From: Nymphaea colorata
Taxonomy: Eukaryota; Streptophyta; Magnoliopsida; Nymphaeales; Nymphaeaceae
NCBI RefSeq assembly: GCF_008831285.2
Contig: NC_045146.1
Span: 25,067,703 to 25,131,702, forward strand
Reading direction: 5' to 3'
Length of the DNA stretch: 64,000 bases
A model generated the notes under the pieces. It had not been told where the DNA came from. It saw only the letters and a program-made list of their open reading frames with translations, and searched no databases. Both the position numbers and the translations under genes were made by a program. Every line of letters begins with the position of its first letter. Within the stretch, counting starts at the first letter, position 1. This document shows positions 29,174 to 40,974 of this stretch, piece after piece.

Positions 29174-29230
29174 ATCTGATTTACAATCAACAACAATGCC
29201 AAGAACTGTGTCGCCAACAGATGGTAAATA
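29174..29230 (-). pseudogene. RRP40: RRP40 single exon with intact splice sites (copy IV)
   Basis: Reads YLPSVGDTVLGIVVDCKSD with acceptor TCTTTGCAG and donor GAT|GTAAGC. It is the best-preserved copy of this exon and shows the ancestral donor that copies I and II lost. The next exon (NFWVDIKG) is missing because the module breaks off at about 28612. Confidence 0.8.
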
Positions 29231-29773
29231 CTGCAAAGACAGATACAGGGTCAGGTTCTGCAGTGACAATAAGTACAAGAATAAAGGCATTACTATCAAC
29301 ATAACAAGGAGACAACTACACAAATACCTTGCAATGGTGAGGCAACTCCCACAGAAGCAACTTATAACATGTTGATTGTTAAGTTTTTAGATGAACAGGA
29401 AACCACGACGTAAAGGAAAGTAGAAACTATTCTAGCAAAATAATCTTCTCAAGTTCTATCACGACATTAACTACGACACTAAAGGCATTATTATCAACAT
29501 AACAAGGAGAAAAATACATAAATGAAGCTTCCCCAGCAATCATAAGACCTAACTGACAGCTCCCACAGAAGCAACTTATAACATGCAAAGTTATTAGATA
29601 GGCAGGAAACCATGAAACGAAGGAAGGTCAAAGTTCCAGACAATGGACAAGTCTCAGGTAGCAATATATCATTCTGATCACAACTTTATTTGTCAGAATC
29701 TCTAAGAATTCCAACTTGAGCTTTGTGACTGCAACTGTTTGTGTGCAAGATTTCCCTAGAAGCAGAAGATTAA

Positions 29774-29893
29774 TTACACAACCACCGAAGGTGAAGCTTT
29801 TAACCTTGGAATCCTAAAAGCTAAAGAAAACAAGCTTTGCCTCCCTTTGGAAGACTCAGTTTTACGTCTCTTCTTGCTCAAACTACGGCTACC
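29774..29893 (-). pseudogene. Terminal-exon-like segment, copy IV
   Basis: Same 40-codon frame (GSRSLSKKRRKTESSKGR start, SPSVVV end), but the acceptor reads GCTG instead of GCAG, so the splice site is lost here. Confidence 0.45.
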
Positions 29894-30286
29894 CAGCAAC
29901 ATAAACATATGATATCAGTTAAGAGAGTTCAACTCAAGCACCATACAACGTGCATTTATTGTAAGCAATTCCGGAAACAGCATGTAATGTAAGGACATGT
30001 AACAGTAAGACTATGTCATATGTGAAAGTGAGTTCAATACTGAAACTTGTAGCCAACTCCACCATCAAAAGGCACTTAACAGATGGAAACAGCATTAACA
30101 TAATATTTTTCTAGCGCAGAACCATGTAACCACGTGGACTCAGGAAATGAATGTGAGACAAGAGTGATTTAATGGTTCTCCAAATGTAAAAGGCCAACTT
30201 GCTGCGACAGCAGATGAGAAGTCGAGATGTTTAGGAAAAGTAGGACTGCATCAGATGTACAAGTGAGCAGAACTTGTTTTCAACCA

Positions 30287-30403
30287 CATCAGGTGAATCT
30301 TCGGGTGAGCAAGGGGTATTAATCCCACCGCCCGAAAAGGCCCGAAGGCCCCCCCATTCCCCCTGCCTCCGGGGTCCTGAGCTGCGTCATCAGGTGAATC
30401 TTC
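30287..30403. mobile_element. 85-bp GC-rich insertion flanked by 16-bp direct repeats
   Basis: CATCAGGTGAATCTTC occurs at 30287-30302 and 30388-30403, bracketing 85 bp of very GC-rich sequence (30303-30387). At 44217-44232 the same site is single and uninterrupted. This is the signature of an insertion with a target-site duplication. It is too short to code for anything. Confidence 0.8.
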
Positions 30404-31302
30404 AACTTAAAAAAAGAACAGAACAAAATGAGATTTATGATGACACAAAACAATATTGAAAAGAGGACTAGATTTCCACCCATGCATGGACCCTTTAGGA
30501 GGTGCAAAACCATTTTCAGGGTTTTCTTGAAATGTTTATATATTCTAGATTTACCAAGATGCCATGTTGTAATATTTAATTTTTCCTTCTCAATCGAGGG
30601 AAGCCCAATAAGTGCCTAGCAATTAACGTTGCCTCAATATTAAACAAGCGGAAATGCAAACTAGCGGAACAATAGAATACTCACCACCTAAAAGACCAGC
30701 ACCCATATGCTGAAAAGAAGAGATTTTCTGGTCGGAAAGAGAAAAAGAGAGATGAACATGGCAAGTGAGGAGAAGAAGCATAAATGCACATGAAAAATAA
30801 ATAAATATGAGAACTTTCCAACAAGAAAAAAAAAAACCAATTGAATATGACAAGAGAACAATACTCACCTGAAGAGGGAAATCAATACCATGGAGAAAAA
30901 GAGAGGGGGGGGACCCAAATTTGAGAAGTTTTTTTGCGGTTAACCTGTTACTTAAACCATGTAGACCCTTCACAAACAAAAAATAGAGAAATCACCCAAG
31001 AAAATGCTTCCCTTTCCCAAAAACCCCATTATACAAACACAGCCAAGCATGGCCTAAAGTTAATCCAAACTAAACCAAACTCCACTAATTTCAGTCTGCC
31101 ATAAGAGAAGTTAAGAAGAGGAAGGGAGGTCACAAAAAAAAAAGGTTCTTAACTGCACCTCCTAAACTGCCACCTCCTAAACTGCCAAACTAATTGGCCA
31201 CTTCTCTTCCAGCATTTTTGCTTGAAGTAGAAAACACATGGTTGACACATGGTTGCTTCTCATCAAGGACCTCTTCAAGCCTCAGGGTGTTGTCATTCCA
31301 TC

Positions 31303-31650
31303 ACCTTCAGCTTAGGCTAAGCTTACATTTGCTTGAAGAAAACTCATTTCATCACCTTCAGCTTAGTAACAATAGAGAAATCCCCCCGCGAGGAAGCCCA
31401 TGCCATCACCTTCAGCTCAGTGATAGTACATAAATCCTCGTGCCCCCATATGTTTCTTTTTCTTTTTTCTTTTTTTTTTTATAAGCACCTTTGAGGTTTG
31501 CTTAGAGGAAACTCATTCCATCACCTTCAGCTCAGTGGAGAGAAATTTGCCCGCTCCCAGTGCTCCCTTTTCTTTCTTCTTTTTCGTGCTCCCTTTTCTT
31601 TCTTCTTTTTCATTTTCGCACTTTGGAGGTTGGTCTGAAGGAATCCCTCT
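31303..31650. repeat. Roughly 100-bp degenerate tandem repeat, array in copy IV
   Basis: Same unit as at 15090-15457. Its right part also forms the left end of the large duplication (copy A). Confidence 0.75.
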
Positions 31651-32040
31651 TTTTTCTCCAATCAACATCTCTCCCATGGTAAGTGTTAGGCCAGCAAACT
31701 TTGCTCTGTCCACAGGTGTACATGAAGATTAATTCAAAAACTACCTTAAAGGCCTAGTTGCTGTTGCATGTACATACAACAGAGAAATAACTGCTGTAAC
31801 TTTTCAGAGAAATAACTGCTGTAACTTTTGCACCTTTGACAGCTAAGTTGTTTCATGGCATACCTCTCGGCCTTACTCCAATCTCTTGGTCTCATAAGCT
31901 GCAACTCAATTCTATGTCTAGACTCGAGCTTCCAGCAAGTGTTTAACCCATTGGAAATGCCGATATCAAACAGTTTCGGTTGCCAGCAACATATGCTTTA
32001 AACCACAACAAACATAAAAAGAAAAGGCATTATTTTGTGT

Positions 32041-32290
32041 TCAGTACATCAACAACACATTGCTAAGGATAACTTCAACCAACTCAACAACCTCCTTTGG
32101 TAGTATTAAGTATTTTGTTTTTTCTAGACAAGTTGTCATTGAATGGTGAATGGCATCAGAGGCTCTTGGTTCGCCAACCACAACATAAATAGCATCAATG
32201 AGAAAAGATTCAATAATATCATATTTTTTCCCCAATGCAGGATATTGTCCTGATTTATGAATAAACAAACACATACTAGTCAAAATATCC
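32041..32290 (-). pseudogene. Coding-like segment of unknown gene, duplication copy A
   Basis: A clean minus-strand frame of about 80 codons after a possible AG acceptor. It begins MDILTSMCLFIHKSGQYPA, continues through YDIIESFLIDAIYVVVGEPR and ends VILSNVLLMY then stop. Codon usage and hydrophobic spacing look protein-like (helical repeat type), but I do not recognise the family. In copy B the same frame is split by 338 bp after IYVV. It could be a last exon or a captured fragment. Confidence 0.4.
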
Positions 32291-35200
32291 ATAACTCTCA
32301 ACTAACATGACACAAGAAGAAAGAAGAAAGAACTGAATAATGACCTGGCTAAGTATGGGTTATGTCATTGAAAAATAGGTTGAAGATATTTTACCGGGTT
32401 GAAGACACGCAGTTAAGATGGAATAATGGGTCAGGTTCCCAAATGATCTGCCTTTCCTAAAACAGAGGAAAAGATGGACAATTTGTCACATTTAGCATAA
32501 GTGGACTAGGTTTGAGGAGTTTCAGGACTTCATCTATTCCATGAACGGACTAGTGGTTTGTTAATGAAATGGCAAACACCTTTCAAGTCCAAAGGGGATT
32601 GGTTAGTTCCTCTTAAACCTCAAAACATAACAAGAGATGTCAAGTTTTTACTTTGAAATAGTTCAAAATTATCAATTTAACTCATAAGATTGAGTGCTCG
32701 TGTTGTGCAAATAATATGTCATTCATTTACTCATAGTACCATACAAGAATTAGGATTCATTTCACATCAATGTCGTCGAACCTGTAGAAGGGATATCTTT
32801 CAATTTCCAAAATGTGAACATAAAAGAATCATCCTCGACATCTTAGGTAATCAAAAAGAGGAGCAGATATTGACCCCAAATTCGCACATCCGTGAAAGAT
32901 TGTCACATTCAATTCCTGCGAGTTCAGCCTTCATGTCTTTCATCTCTTGGCAGACACTTTTTTTTTTTTTTCTTTCTTTGGCATTCAGCTTTTTGCCTTT
33001 TTGATTTTTTTTCCTTTGATGTTTTTTTTTCAGGCCGACCTTCACCTTTGAGGGAATACCTCACCACCTCAAAGGCTACTACGAAGCTCCACCGCTTTGG
33101 TGGTTATGTGTAGCTTTGTCACATGTCCAACCCGCTTCATCTTACGAGTTTTCAACGAGCCAAAGGTTCATAAGTCATTATCTTCGCGAAATAGACATAA
33201 ATCAGCTTTATGCCTATCCGGTACTCTTGATTACCAACTTAGAGGAACAACTACACAAGCCCCGAGCCAATCTCTCAACCCTCATTTTGCTACCTGCCAA
33301 GATCTTACAGAGCATTGTGGCTTCTCTCTCAGTATATCTCATGTTAAATCCTTGTAAATGTATGAACACCAGAGTCAATAGCATTTCCTAGTCTTGACTT
33401 TCTCAGCTTCATAGGAGTTTTCCTTGCTGTTCAAATCCAGGAATTTTCAGTTTTCCTCTTCCATAGATTGACAACAAAAGCTTGAAATTTTCTCCTACTC
33501 AGGAAGATACTAAGAGTAAAGCAAAGACATCATTTTGAGAGAAGACATTTTTAAAATGTTTTTAAACAAAATTAAAAAAAAAAATCTTTTAAAATAGTTC
33601 TTGACATCAAATGGTATATCACCAGGAGGAATGAACTCTACTCCCTAAAGAGAGGGGTAAATGCAAAACAAACTGGGTAGACTAGGTAGAAGAACGAACT
33701 TCACCAATTCTCCCATAAAAGTATGATATTCTACATAAAAGGGTGGTTTAAGGGTGACGAGTTCTCATATCTGTATAAATGTTAGGTCATCAACTAATTG
33801 AAAGTTTTGCAAGAGGTTTAGGTTAAGCTCTTCTCTTTCCATGAACGAAGCCCAGGATAAACCAGTCCTATGCAGCGGCTTTTGTAAAATCATTAGAGAA
33901 ATGATAATGACAACTACGGGACTGGGCATTGTTAGACTTTGAATGTAGGGCTGTCTGCAGAAAGCGAAAGTAAAAAAGTGTTCGGAAATAGAATAGAGGC
34001 AAACTTTTCGAGTTCTAACAGGTTCATAAATCTGGGTTAAAAAGACATGATATTGTAAAGAGATGGTACCAAAACTAAGGATTTTTTTACTCTACAGAAG
34101 TAGAGGAATTTAGAAAACCAAAATGCAGAATTTTTTGAACAACTTTTGTATTTGTTTTGTGTTTTTTTTATTCTGCCCAGTTTCTGTACAAAGTAGAACG
34201 GAATTCTCAAAAACAATGTTTCCTAATTAAACTATCAAAGAAAGTAAAAATCACAAAAAATTCAGAAAAGTATAATCACATGCAAGAAGATCAAAACACA
34301 AAATGCTTGCACCCAAGATGGAGACACAACACTCAAGCACACAGGGCAAGAATAGTACAAATAAAAGAAAATGTAAAGTACATTAGCAAAGAAATCAAAC
34401 AATTGTCATTCTATAGAATTTATAGAAAACGAATTTCCTCTTTAAAGAACAAAGCAACTCACTTCTTGTAATGGACCATGAACCTTCATCATATTCCCCC
34501 AAAGGTTGCTGTGACAATTAATTGGGGCTGCACTAAGGGGGAACATTTTTTGACAACAAGACAAGTGCAATCCACCAATGAAGAAGGAAAGGAAGAAGAA
34601 AAGGAAAAAAAAGCATACCAGACAACGACTGCTAAAGCCTAACTACAACAATGTGCTGCCTCATTGAGCCTTCCCTTTCCACGACAAATTTGACCAGCCA
34701 TCAGCAAAATAGGTCACAAGTCATAACTGCAAATACAAGAAAAGCTGAATTATAGGAAATATCTAAATATGATCCTCAAATTCTTCCCTAATATCTTCAA
34801 CATGGCTTGTAGACTCAAAATTGATGATGGTAACATCCCACTCCAAACTTCCGAAAAGATTATTCTTCCGACGTGAAGAACTCCAAACTTTGGAAAAGAT
34901 AATTCTTTCGGTGCGAGGAGCTGTGTGTTAGTTCTCCTGTTGGGGTCACGTGTTTGATGGTTTAATGCTGTATAACTTTTGTACACTCATTGTATGTCTA
35001 GAGTGTAATTCTACCTCAGCTGTATTCGTATGTTTGTGTATAGCTTCAATTTTTGTTCAATAAAATGGTCAAGAAAGGCCCCTACTCCCTGCAGGTTTGC
35101 ATCGCAAAAGTTTAAAGCAAGGCTTTGGCATGTCTCAACTTGTTTTGGAAAGACAGCAAAGTTTGCTCAGCAAGCTCAGTTTTTTAGCATGGTCAAAACT

Positions 35201-36006
35201 AACTGAAAATCAGAGGCAGTTCTATATACAATAGGGTTTTGGAACTCTATAAGTTTGCATGCTATGTTAATTCACAGAAATAAAACTTCCATTATGATGC
35301 AAATCACCTAAACGGAGGATTCTTATCAGAGTGTTTCTTGCGTTGTTTCTGGATACTTATTTTTGCCCTGTTTTGTGTCAATTGGATGATGTCTTTGATT
35401 CAAACAAAGAAACCAACAGTTGCAGAACACAAAACAATGCAAAGTAGAAGATATACATGTTTCAGTGATACATTAAGATTCTAAATTACAGTTGAAGAAG
35501 GCTGAAAAAGGATTCACAAGCTTTGACCAAAAAAGGGGGAGGAAGTCATAGACGCTATACACAAGACCCTCGAACCCTCAAGCTTCACACAACACACACA
35601 CACACAAAGAAAGAGAGAGAGAAAGAGACTTAGATATTGTTCGGGAACGGTAAAATTTTTATTATTTGCAAATACAATTTGAAGCAAAAGCCAATAATGT
35701 CATTAATGCTAGGCAATGGACAGGCCCAAATATAACTAAACAGATAAAAGTATTTAGCAACCAACAAAGAAGAACAACAACGCGTGAAAGTCCGATATTC
35801 ATATAACATTCATGCCGTAAGCAGGTCCTTTTGCAAACTTATGATCCAATTAAACACGTTTTCAAACATGAAGTAGATCTAAAACAACCCTCCCTATGTC
35901 GAAAGGGCGAAGAAGACGACTAGGGCTGCGATTTGGGGAAACGCAGACAGGAAACACAGGCTGTTTGGAAATAAAACGCAATAGAAAGAGGCAAGCCTGC
36001 GCCTTA

Positions 36007-36238
36007 CCTCGACAGAGATGCGGAAGAGGAGTTGATGCAGACGTGCGATACGAGAATGAGCAGCTGCATGCGGAGCGGAGAGCTTCCGCAAGAGGAAGAC
36101 GAGCCTTCTCAAGGACAAAAAACAGAAATTATGCTCTAACGGGCAGAAAGTTTGTCCGTGCTCTTGGATTTTAGGAAGAAGGAAAGAGGCGGGTAGGGCT
36201 CGATGAACCTCCCCTCTCACCAAACTTTCAAAATCCAC
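36007..36238 (-). other. GC-rich putative first exon (copy A)
   Basis: A GC-rich, pyrimidine-rich minus-strand segment ending in a strong donor (CTGTCGAG|GTAAGG at about 36007). An ATG within it opens MQLLILVSHVCINSSSASLS up to the donor. It looks like the 5' exon of a gene running toward lower coordinates, but I cannot link it to downstream exons. An identical copy is at 54191-54422. Confidence 0.4.
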
Positions 36239-37420
36239 CTAAATACTATGTAGCGTTTCAAAAACACACTTTAGTTTTAAATTTCACAACCTTTTTTAAA
36301 ACTTACGGGCGTAACAGGGAGACTCGCCATCGAGGACGGGGGTGTTGGGGCAAAACTATAAATATTTTTTATAGATCCAATCCAAATGCAAATGGATATT
36401 TATTTATACTTAATCCGAGGATATTTATGTATATATGAATTCAAATTTAGATCCGAATCAGCTATTATTTCTTAAATCGACATTTGATTTGATTTCTTAG
36501 TTAGGTATTAATTTTTTTTTTGGTACTTCAATTTTTTCAAAATGGTCCGATCAAATCAAATATATTGACATCCCTATGATTAATTTTTCAATGAAGTTGA
36601 TAGACACAAGGCCAAACCTTGGTTCCTGTCTTAGAACCAAGGTCCTTCTTGCAGAGAAAACCTTTTTTTTACCTTTTTTTGGTCCGTCCACCCAAACATA
36701 AAAACTATGTTTTTAAAACTCATTAAAAAAATCATTTTTACAAGTCCAAGTTTTCTAAAAAATCATTTTGTCAATGAATTGTCCAGACGCTCCCTAAAGC
36801 TTTTAGGTTTCAGGGTCTTGTTTTTCAAATTGGAGCTTGGTCGATTATAATTTACAAAAATTACTGAATAAATTAATTTACTGAGGCTTGTATCCGATTG
36901 ATATTATTTGTTCTCAGAATCATTAAAGTATGCTACTGATCATCTATGCAAATGACACTATCTATGACTCAAAAGACACGCACATAGATGTCCTCTTTCG
37001 TTCTTTTAAAGGTCGAACAGGATGGACCTGGTCTTAAACTTTTAAAGACGGTTGCTTCAAGTTTCTGCTGGCTTGAGAATATTTGCTCAAAGAGTCCGAA
37101 CTTCCTTTCATATGTTGAGAGAGAGGGGGAGAAGAAAGGTAGACCGGATAGTTGGATTGCTCTGTTGGCAACTAAGACGGAAAAGTAAAGGGGTTTTGGT
37201 AAAGAAACAATACAAAGGCCAGCATCATTATGCCATCCTGCCTCTGGCCAGCTCCTCTCTCTCTCTCTCTATCTCTCTCGCTGATGTTCTTCCTCTCAAC
37301 CGTAGTCAAAATTTCCAAGCATCATGACTTCGAAATTCCAGTATGCATCTCAGTTCCTGGAAAATTCAACAATCACGTTCTGCTTGTGGCCGTTGGGTTT
37401 GACAGTAGGAAGTTGAGTCA

Positions 37421-38220
37421 ATGTTAAGAGAAAGGGAAGAATTGCTGGAGAAACTGAATTTGGGGCTTCATAGTACCAGAGATTCCGAATTCCAGCCATC
37501 AAGTATGTTATTGGAGAGTAAGAAGATGATTGAGAAGCTGGAGAGGGAAATTCAGATGGCTAAAGCATCCAAGGATGGAGCCTTTGAATCGATGGAGTCA
37601 TTAACAAAGCTGCTTGAGGAAACAAAGATGTCTCTTGAAGAAACTAAGCTTCAAATATCTTCTCTATGGGAGATGATTCAAGCGATGGAGGCATCGGTCT
37701 GGCAAACAGCGATGATCTTGAAGACACTCATAGAAGTGTCAAGAAGGGCAAGATTGGTCTTCATGACATGGGTGAAACCATTGAATTACTCAAGTTGGAG
37801 TTATAAAATGCGCAAAAAGATCTTGCACTCGCACGAGATGGAGAGGAGTTGGCCATTTCAAACATGGAGGATCTTGCAGAAGAAGCAAGCTCGCGGTGTG
37901 ATGAGATTCATTCGTGAGGAAAGCGGAAGAGAAGAGCAAGCAGGCTCTGGACGATCTAGCAATTGTAGTCAAAGAAGTCACGATGGAAGCTAATCAAGTG
38001 AAGGACGAACTTCTGTCAGCTCAAGCAGAATTGGAGAACTTAAAAGGCTGACGCAGAGCGGTACAAGAGAAACGCTAGCAGCACAGATGATGTTCTTCAG
38101 TTAGAATTAGAGAAAGCAAGCAAGGAAATTGAACGATTGAAAGAGACCGCTAAAAGAGCTATGTCAGATGCAGAGGATGTTGTTATACTTGGAATGAGAA
38201 GGAAATCGGGTTGATCAACT
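37421..38220 (+). pseudogene. WEB-like coiled-coil protein pseudogene, copy A
   Basis: Coiled-coil coding sequence broken into several frames. In one frame: LREREELLEKLNLG, MIEKLEREIQMAKASKDGAF, then ESLTKLLEETKMSLEETKLQ. In others: KIGLHDMGETIELLKLEL, then ALDDLAIVVKEVTMEANQVK and DELLSAQAELENLK, then LQLELEKASKEIERLKETAK. The order and content resemble plant WEB/DUF827 proteins (chloroplast-movement coiled coils). Several frameshifts and stops rule out a full product. No introns are evident within the block, so it could be one large exon. Preceded by a (CT)n tract (37255-37279). Confidence 0.55.
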
Positions 38221-38754
38221 GCATTAAGACATCAAAAGAGGGGAATGTGATCAAGTAAGAGTTGAACAATGAATTAAGGATTTATCTAGGGAATCGGAAT
38301 ATGAGAGGGCATCGGTTGATGAACATAAAGTTGCACCTTAAGAAAGGCAAGATTGGTCTTCCTGCCTTCAATCATAAACAATGGCTACCAAAGGGAAGAC
38401 CATTCGTATGAACTACATGCATCCCTTGCTCTCTATCTCTCTCTCACAAGAATCTAATGTCAACACAGCACCTACTGAAACTGAATGCAGGGGCCAAGTG
38501 CTCGAAGCCAGTGGAGCTGCTGGTGATAGAGGAGGTGGATGTACCTCCCCTCAGCCATGGGAGGTCTAAGCCAAGATCATCAGCCCGCACCGACATCGCC
38601 TTCTCGACTCTCCCACTCACGATATTTTCCTACCTCTACATCATTATATACTATGCACTTGTCATACACAGAAGTGCTAAGAAAAGGGAGGGACGAAGAA
38701 TGAAGAAATCAAATTCATCATCTTAATCCAACATTTAAAGAAAACAATCAAACT

Positions 38755-39030
38755 AGCGGTGAGCTGATCACCACTATAGATGGAAGACGGTGAGCAAAAT
38801 CACCGGTATAGATTCCGTGGCACATGTATACCGGTGAACGCATCACCGCTATAGAATGTTATACGGGCGATTATGTTCACCGGCGAAGGCTTCTCTAGCG
38901 GTGCTTTTTTCCATCGCTAGAGAATTATACAGGCGACAATAATCACCGCTGGAATCATTCTATACCGGTGAACGCGCCACCGGTTTAGCCAATAATACCG
39001 GCGACAACAATCACCGCTGAACGCTGCATC
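38755..39030. repeat. Cluster of inverted CCGGTGA/TCACCGG motifs, copy A
   Basis: Within about 275 bp the short motif (T)ATACCGGTGA or TCACCG(G/C)TATAG and variants (GGCGA, CTAGCGGTG, CATCGCTAGAG) appear many times in both orientations. Dense short inverted motifs of this GC-core type are known from subterminal regions of plant CACTA transposons. The terminal CACTA sequence itself is not identified. The copy in B is 56905-57165. Confidence 0.55.
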
Positions 39031-39268
39031 TAGCTCCCTACCCACACCCTCAATCTATCCATTGGCATTTTTTGCAGCAGTGCTTGGCCTTCTATGTCTA
39101 TTTTCCATGAACTAATAAAATTTATATTTTTCAATTTCTGGAAAGTTATGGAATTTAGTCACGGAATTTCAGAAGTCCATTTGATTTGGAAATTTAAATT
39201 AATATAAGTTAAAAAATCAAATTAATTTATGCAGTTAAATTTAACTATAATCAACGTTAGGATAAATC

Positions 39269-39367
39269 AAAACCGATACATCTCACAACCAGCTTCTTGA
39301 AACCGGTACACCTCACACAACTCCGTTCTTGAAACCGATACATCCCACAACTCTATTTTTGAAACCG
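39269..39367. repeat. Roughly 33-bp minisatellite (AAACCGATACATC)
   Basis: Three to four degenerate units, each with AAACCG(A/G)TACA(T/C)C followed by TCACAAC and CTTG. Copy B (from about 57388) has lost most of the array. Confidence 0.75.
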
Positions 39368-39429
39368 ATTAGATCCATTTCTAGACTACTCATTGTTTGT
39401 TAACATTTAAGTGGGGGTTGCTGGTTTCA

Positions 39430-40250
39430 TAAAAGGAGCAGGGATCAGCTAAAATAGATCGTGCACCATTTTTCAGAAACAATATTTTGGAAATCAACAC
39501 CTTAAGTTATTTCTCGAAAATGTCAGGAAGGAGCAGAGAGAATGTATAGTACATTCCTCAATTTTTGTCAGTTACATTTGCTAAAATAAATAGGGGACCC
39601 CAAGACAGCAAACCATCCTACGGCGGCCCAGAAATTACAAACAGAACCAGCTATACTTGAAAGCTAAACCAAAACAGATATGTACAATTATTTACACATA
39701 AAAAAGATCCAACACAAACTAGAAACAAGAAAAAAAAAAACAATTCTTTTTCCATTTTGATGAAGAATACGAATGAAAACAGTCTGTTCCTAAAGGCAAT
39801 TTTAAGTTTTTCTTGTTCTTTTTCAAACAAATCAGTGATAATAAATCATAACTCTAATCCTACGATGAACAAAGGATAAAAAATTCAGCTAAATATGCTA
39901 TAGATGAAGAATGAAAATGGCAAAACAAACTAAAATTAATGCAATTCTATAAATCAACACTTCTCTACAATGCATGCATGAAAGGTTCCTGCATAGAGAA
40001 GACAGCAATTCTACCTTGGTATTTGGGGAGAAGCTTGACAATTCATCTCCTTTGTTGAACAATCCGCCGCTGACAATCCATCTCTTAATGTAGGACGACT
40101 CTTGGCTAACGTGGGATGCCCAAAGAAGATGAGCATGTTCAAGTTAAGAAATTATGGACGTGAGAATAGGCTATTCAAGAGGACATGGGCTTCAAGGCTT
40201 CACCAAGATGAGATGTTGGAGGCAGTCAAGAGTTCAAGACCTCACCTAAC
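39430..40250. repeat. Module i, copy 1
   Basis: A roughly 0.7-0.8-kb block starting AAAAGGAGCAGGGATCAGCT and ending near CACCAAGATGAGATGTTGG. Repeated at 42700-43430, 46834-47525 and 57930-58579 (cut by the N gap). On the minus strand it contains an open stretch reading RWIVSGGLFNKGDELSSF before a possible AAG|GTAGAA donor; family unknown. Confidence 0.7.
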
Positions 40251-40410
40251 AAACCCAAGCCCGTATGTACCCCTAACCCCAGTGCGTATGGCAGGAAAAG
40301 AAACACACAAAGCAAGAAAAAAACAAGCAAACAAACAAAAGAAAAGGCTCATTGGAGAATATATAAAAGCTGGCATAAATCAGAAATATAAAAAAAAAAA
40401 AAATCTTTAC

Positions 40411-40810
40411 CATCAACTGCTTCGCCAACATCCCTAGAAGATAAACCAAATACTTCTATCCAAGTCTTTGAGAACAGTGCACATGCTAATATCATAAAAA
40501 CAATAAAGAAAAGAGCACGGAATGGATTGGCTGCCATATCTGCCAGGCTGCAATACATCTTCAAGTTATTAGATTTGTAGACAAATTATGTAATGAGAAG
40601 AGGAGAAAAAGAATAATATTGCTTGGAAAAAAATAGGTAAAACAGCACCAAGATACATCATTTAAATGCAAGGAAATGAATAAGAAAAATAATCACCTCG
40701 ATGGTGCTGTAAGTAGTAAGAAATACCACCAAGAGGAATAAACTGGCCACCTACATATTCAGATACCTTCCGTATTCCTGGAAATTTCAACGGTACCTCC
40801 AGCAAAGCAA
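40411..40810 (-). pseudogene. SEC61A: SEC61 alpha translocon subunit, two-exon fragment
   Basis: SEC61 alpha is the ER protein-conducting channel. The exon at 40810-40697 reads VSEYVGGQFIPLGGISYYL, and the exon at 40547-40411 reads SLADMAANPFRALFF, then ACALFSKTWIEVFGLSSRDV, the penultimate transmembrane region of eukaryotic SEC61 alpha. Borders are GT-AG and the split-codon phase fits. Two single-base changes break it: one A missing after SYYL (YYLTAPSS expected, LQHHR read), and one extra G after SSRDV (AKQL expected, GEAVD read). The N-terminal and C-terminal parts of the roughly 475-aa protein are absent. An intron-bearing pseudogene fragment within the cassette zone. Confidence 0.88.
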
Positions 40811-40974
40811 CTGCAACAGGAATAATACACAGGAAGAAATGATAAAATGCTCCTAATCCATTTCTTCACAACCTCTTGGTTGAGCTTCATTGCAGCAATT
40901 TTCCTCAGTAGTATGAAAATACAGTGCAAACAGAAATGTCGGACACATCCATATGTCATACAAGATACATGATT

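Larger units (their letters stand above)
28325..31740 (-). repeat. Cassette copy IV (shuffled)
   Basis: Module order differs from copy I: a short block shared with 42395 and 46540 (28325-28612), the RRP40 first-exon module (28613-29640), the terminal-exon module (about 29745-29940), intron modules (to 30620), a block shared with copies III and VI (30620-31280), and the 100-bp tandem array (31303-31650). The mosaic shows repeated recombination between copies. Confidence 0.75.
31440..40048. repeat. Large direct duplication, copy A
   Basis: Matches 49108-58579 nearly base for base with an offset of about 18.15-18.19 kb. Copy A lacks three blocks present in copy B (at B 49794-50131, 50294-50530 and 57484-57934). 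It contains a coding-like minus-strand segment (32041-32290), a GC-rich putative exon, a WEB-like pseudogene and a CCGGTGA motif cluster. Confidence 0.9.

Noticed and set aside
33116-33391. Plus-strand open frame conserved in both large-duplication copies
   Set aside because: Conservation follows from the recent duplication. No recognised domain, and the minus strand shows exon-like pieces instead.
35894-36238. 114-codon minus-strand open frame as a complete protein
   Set aside because: Reads through a strong GTAAGG donor. Better explained as a GC-rich first exon or 5' UTR.
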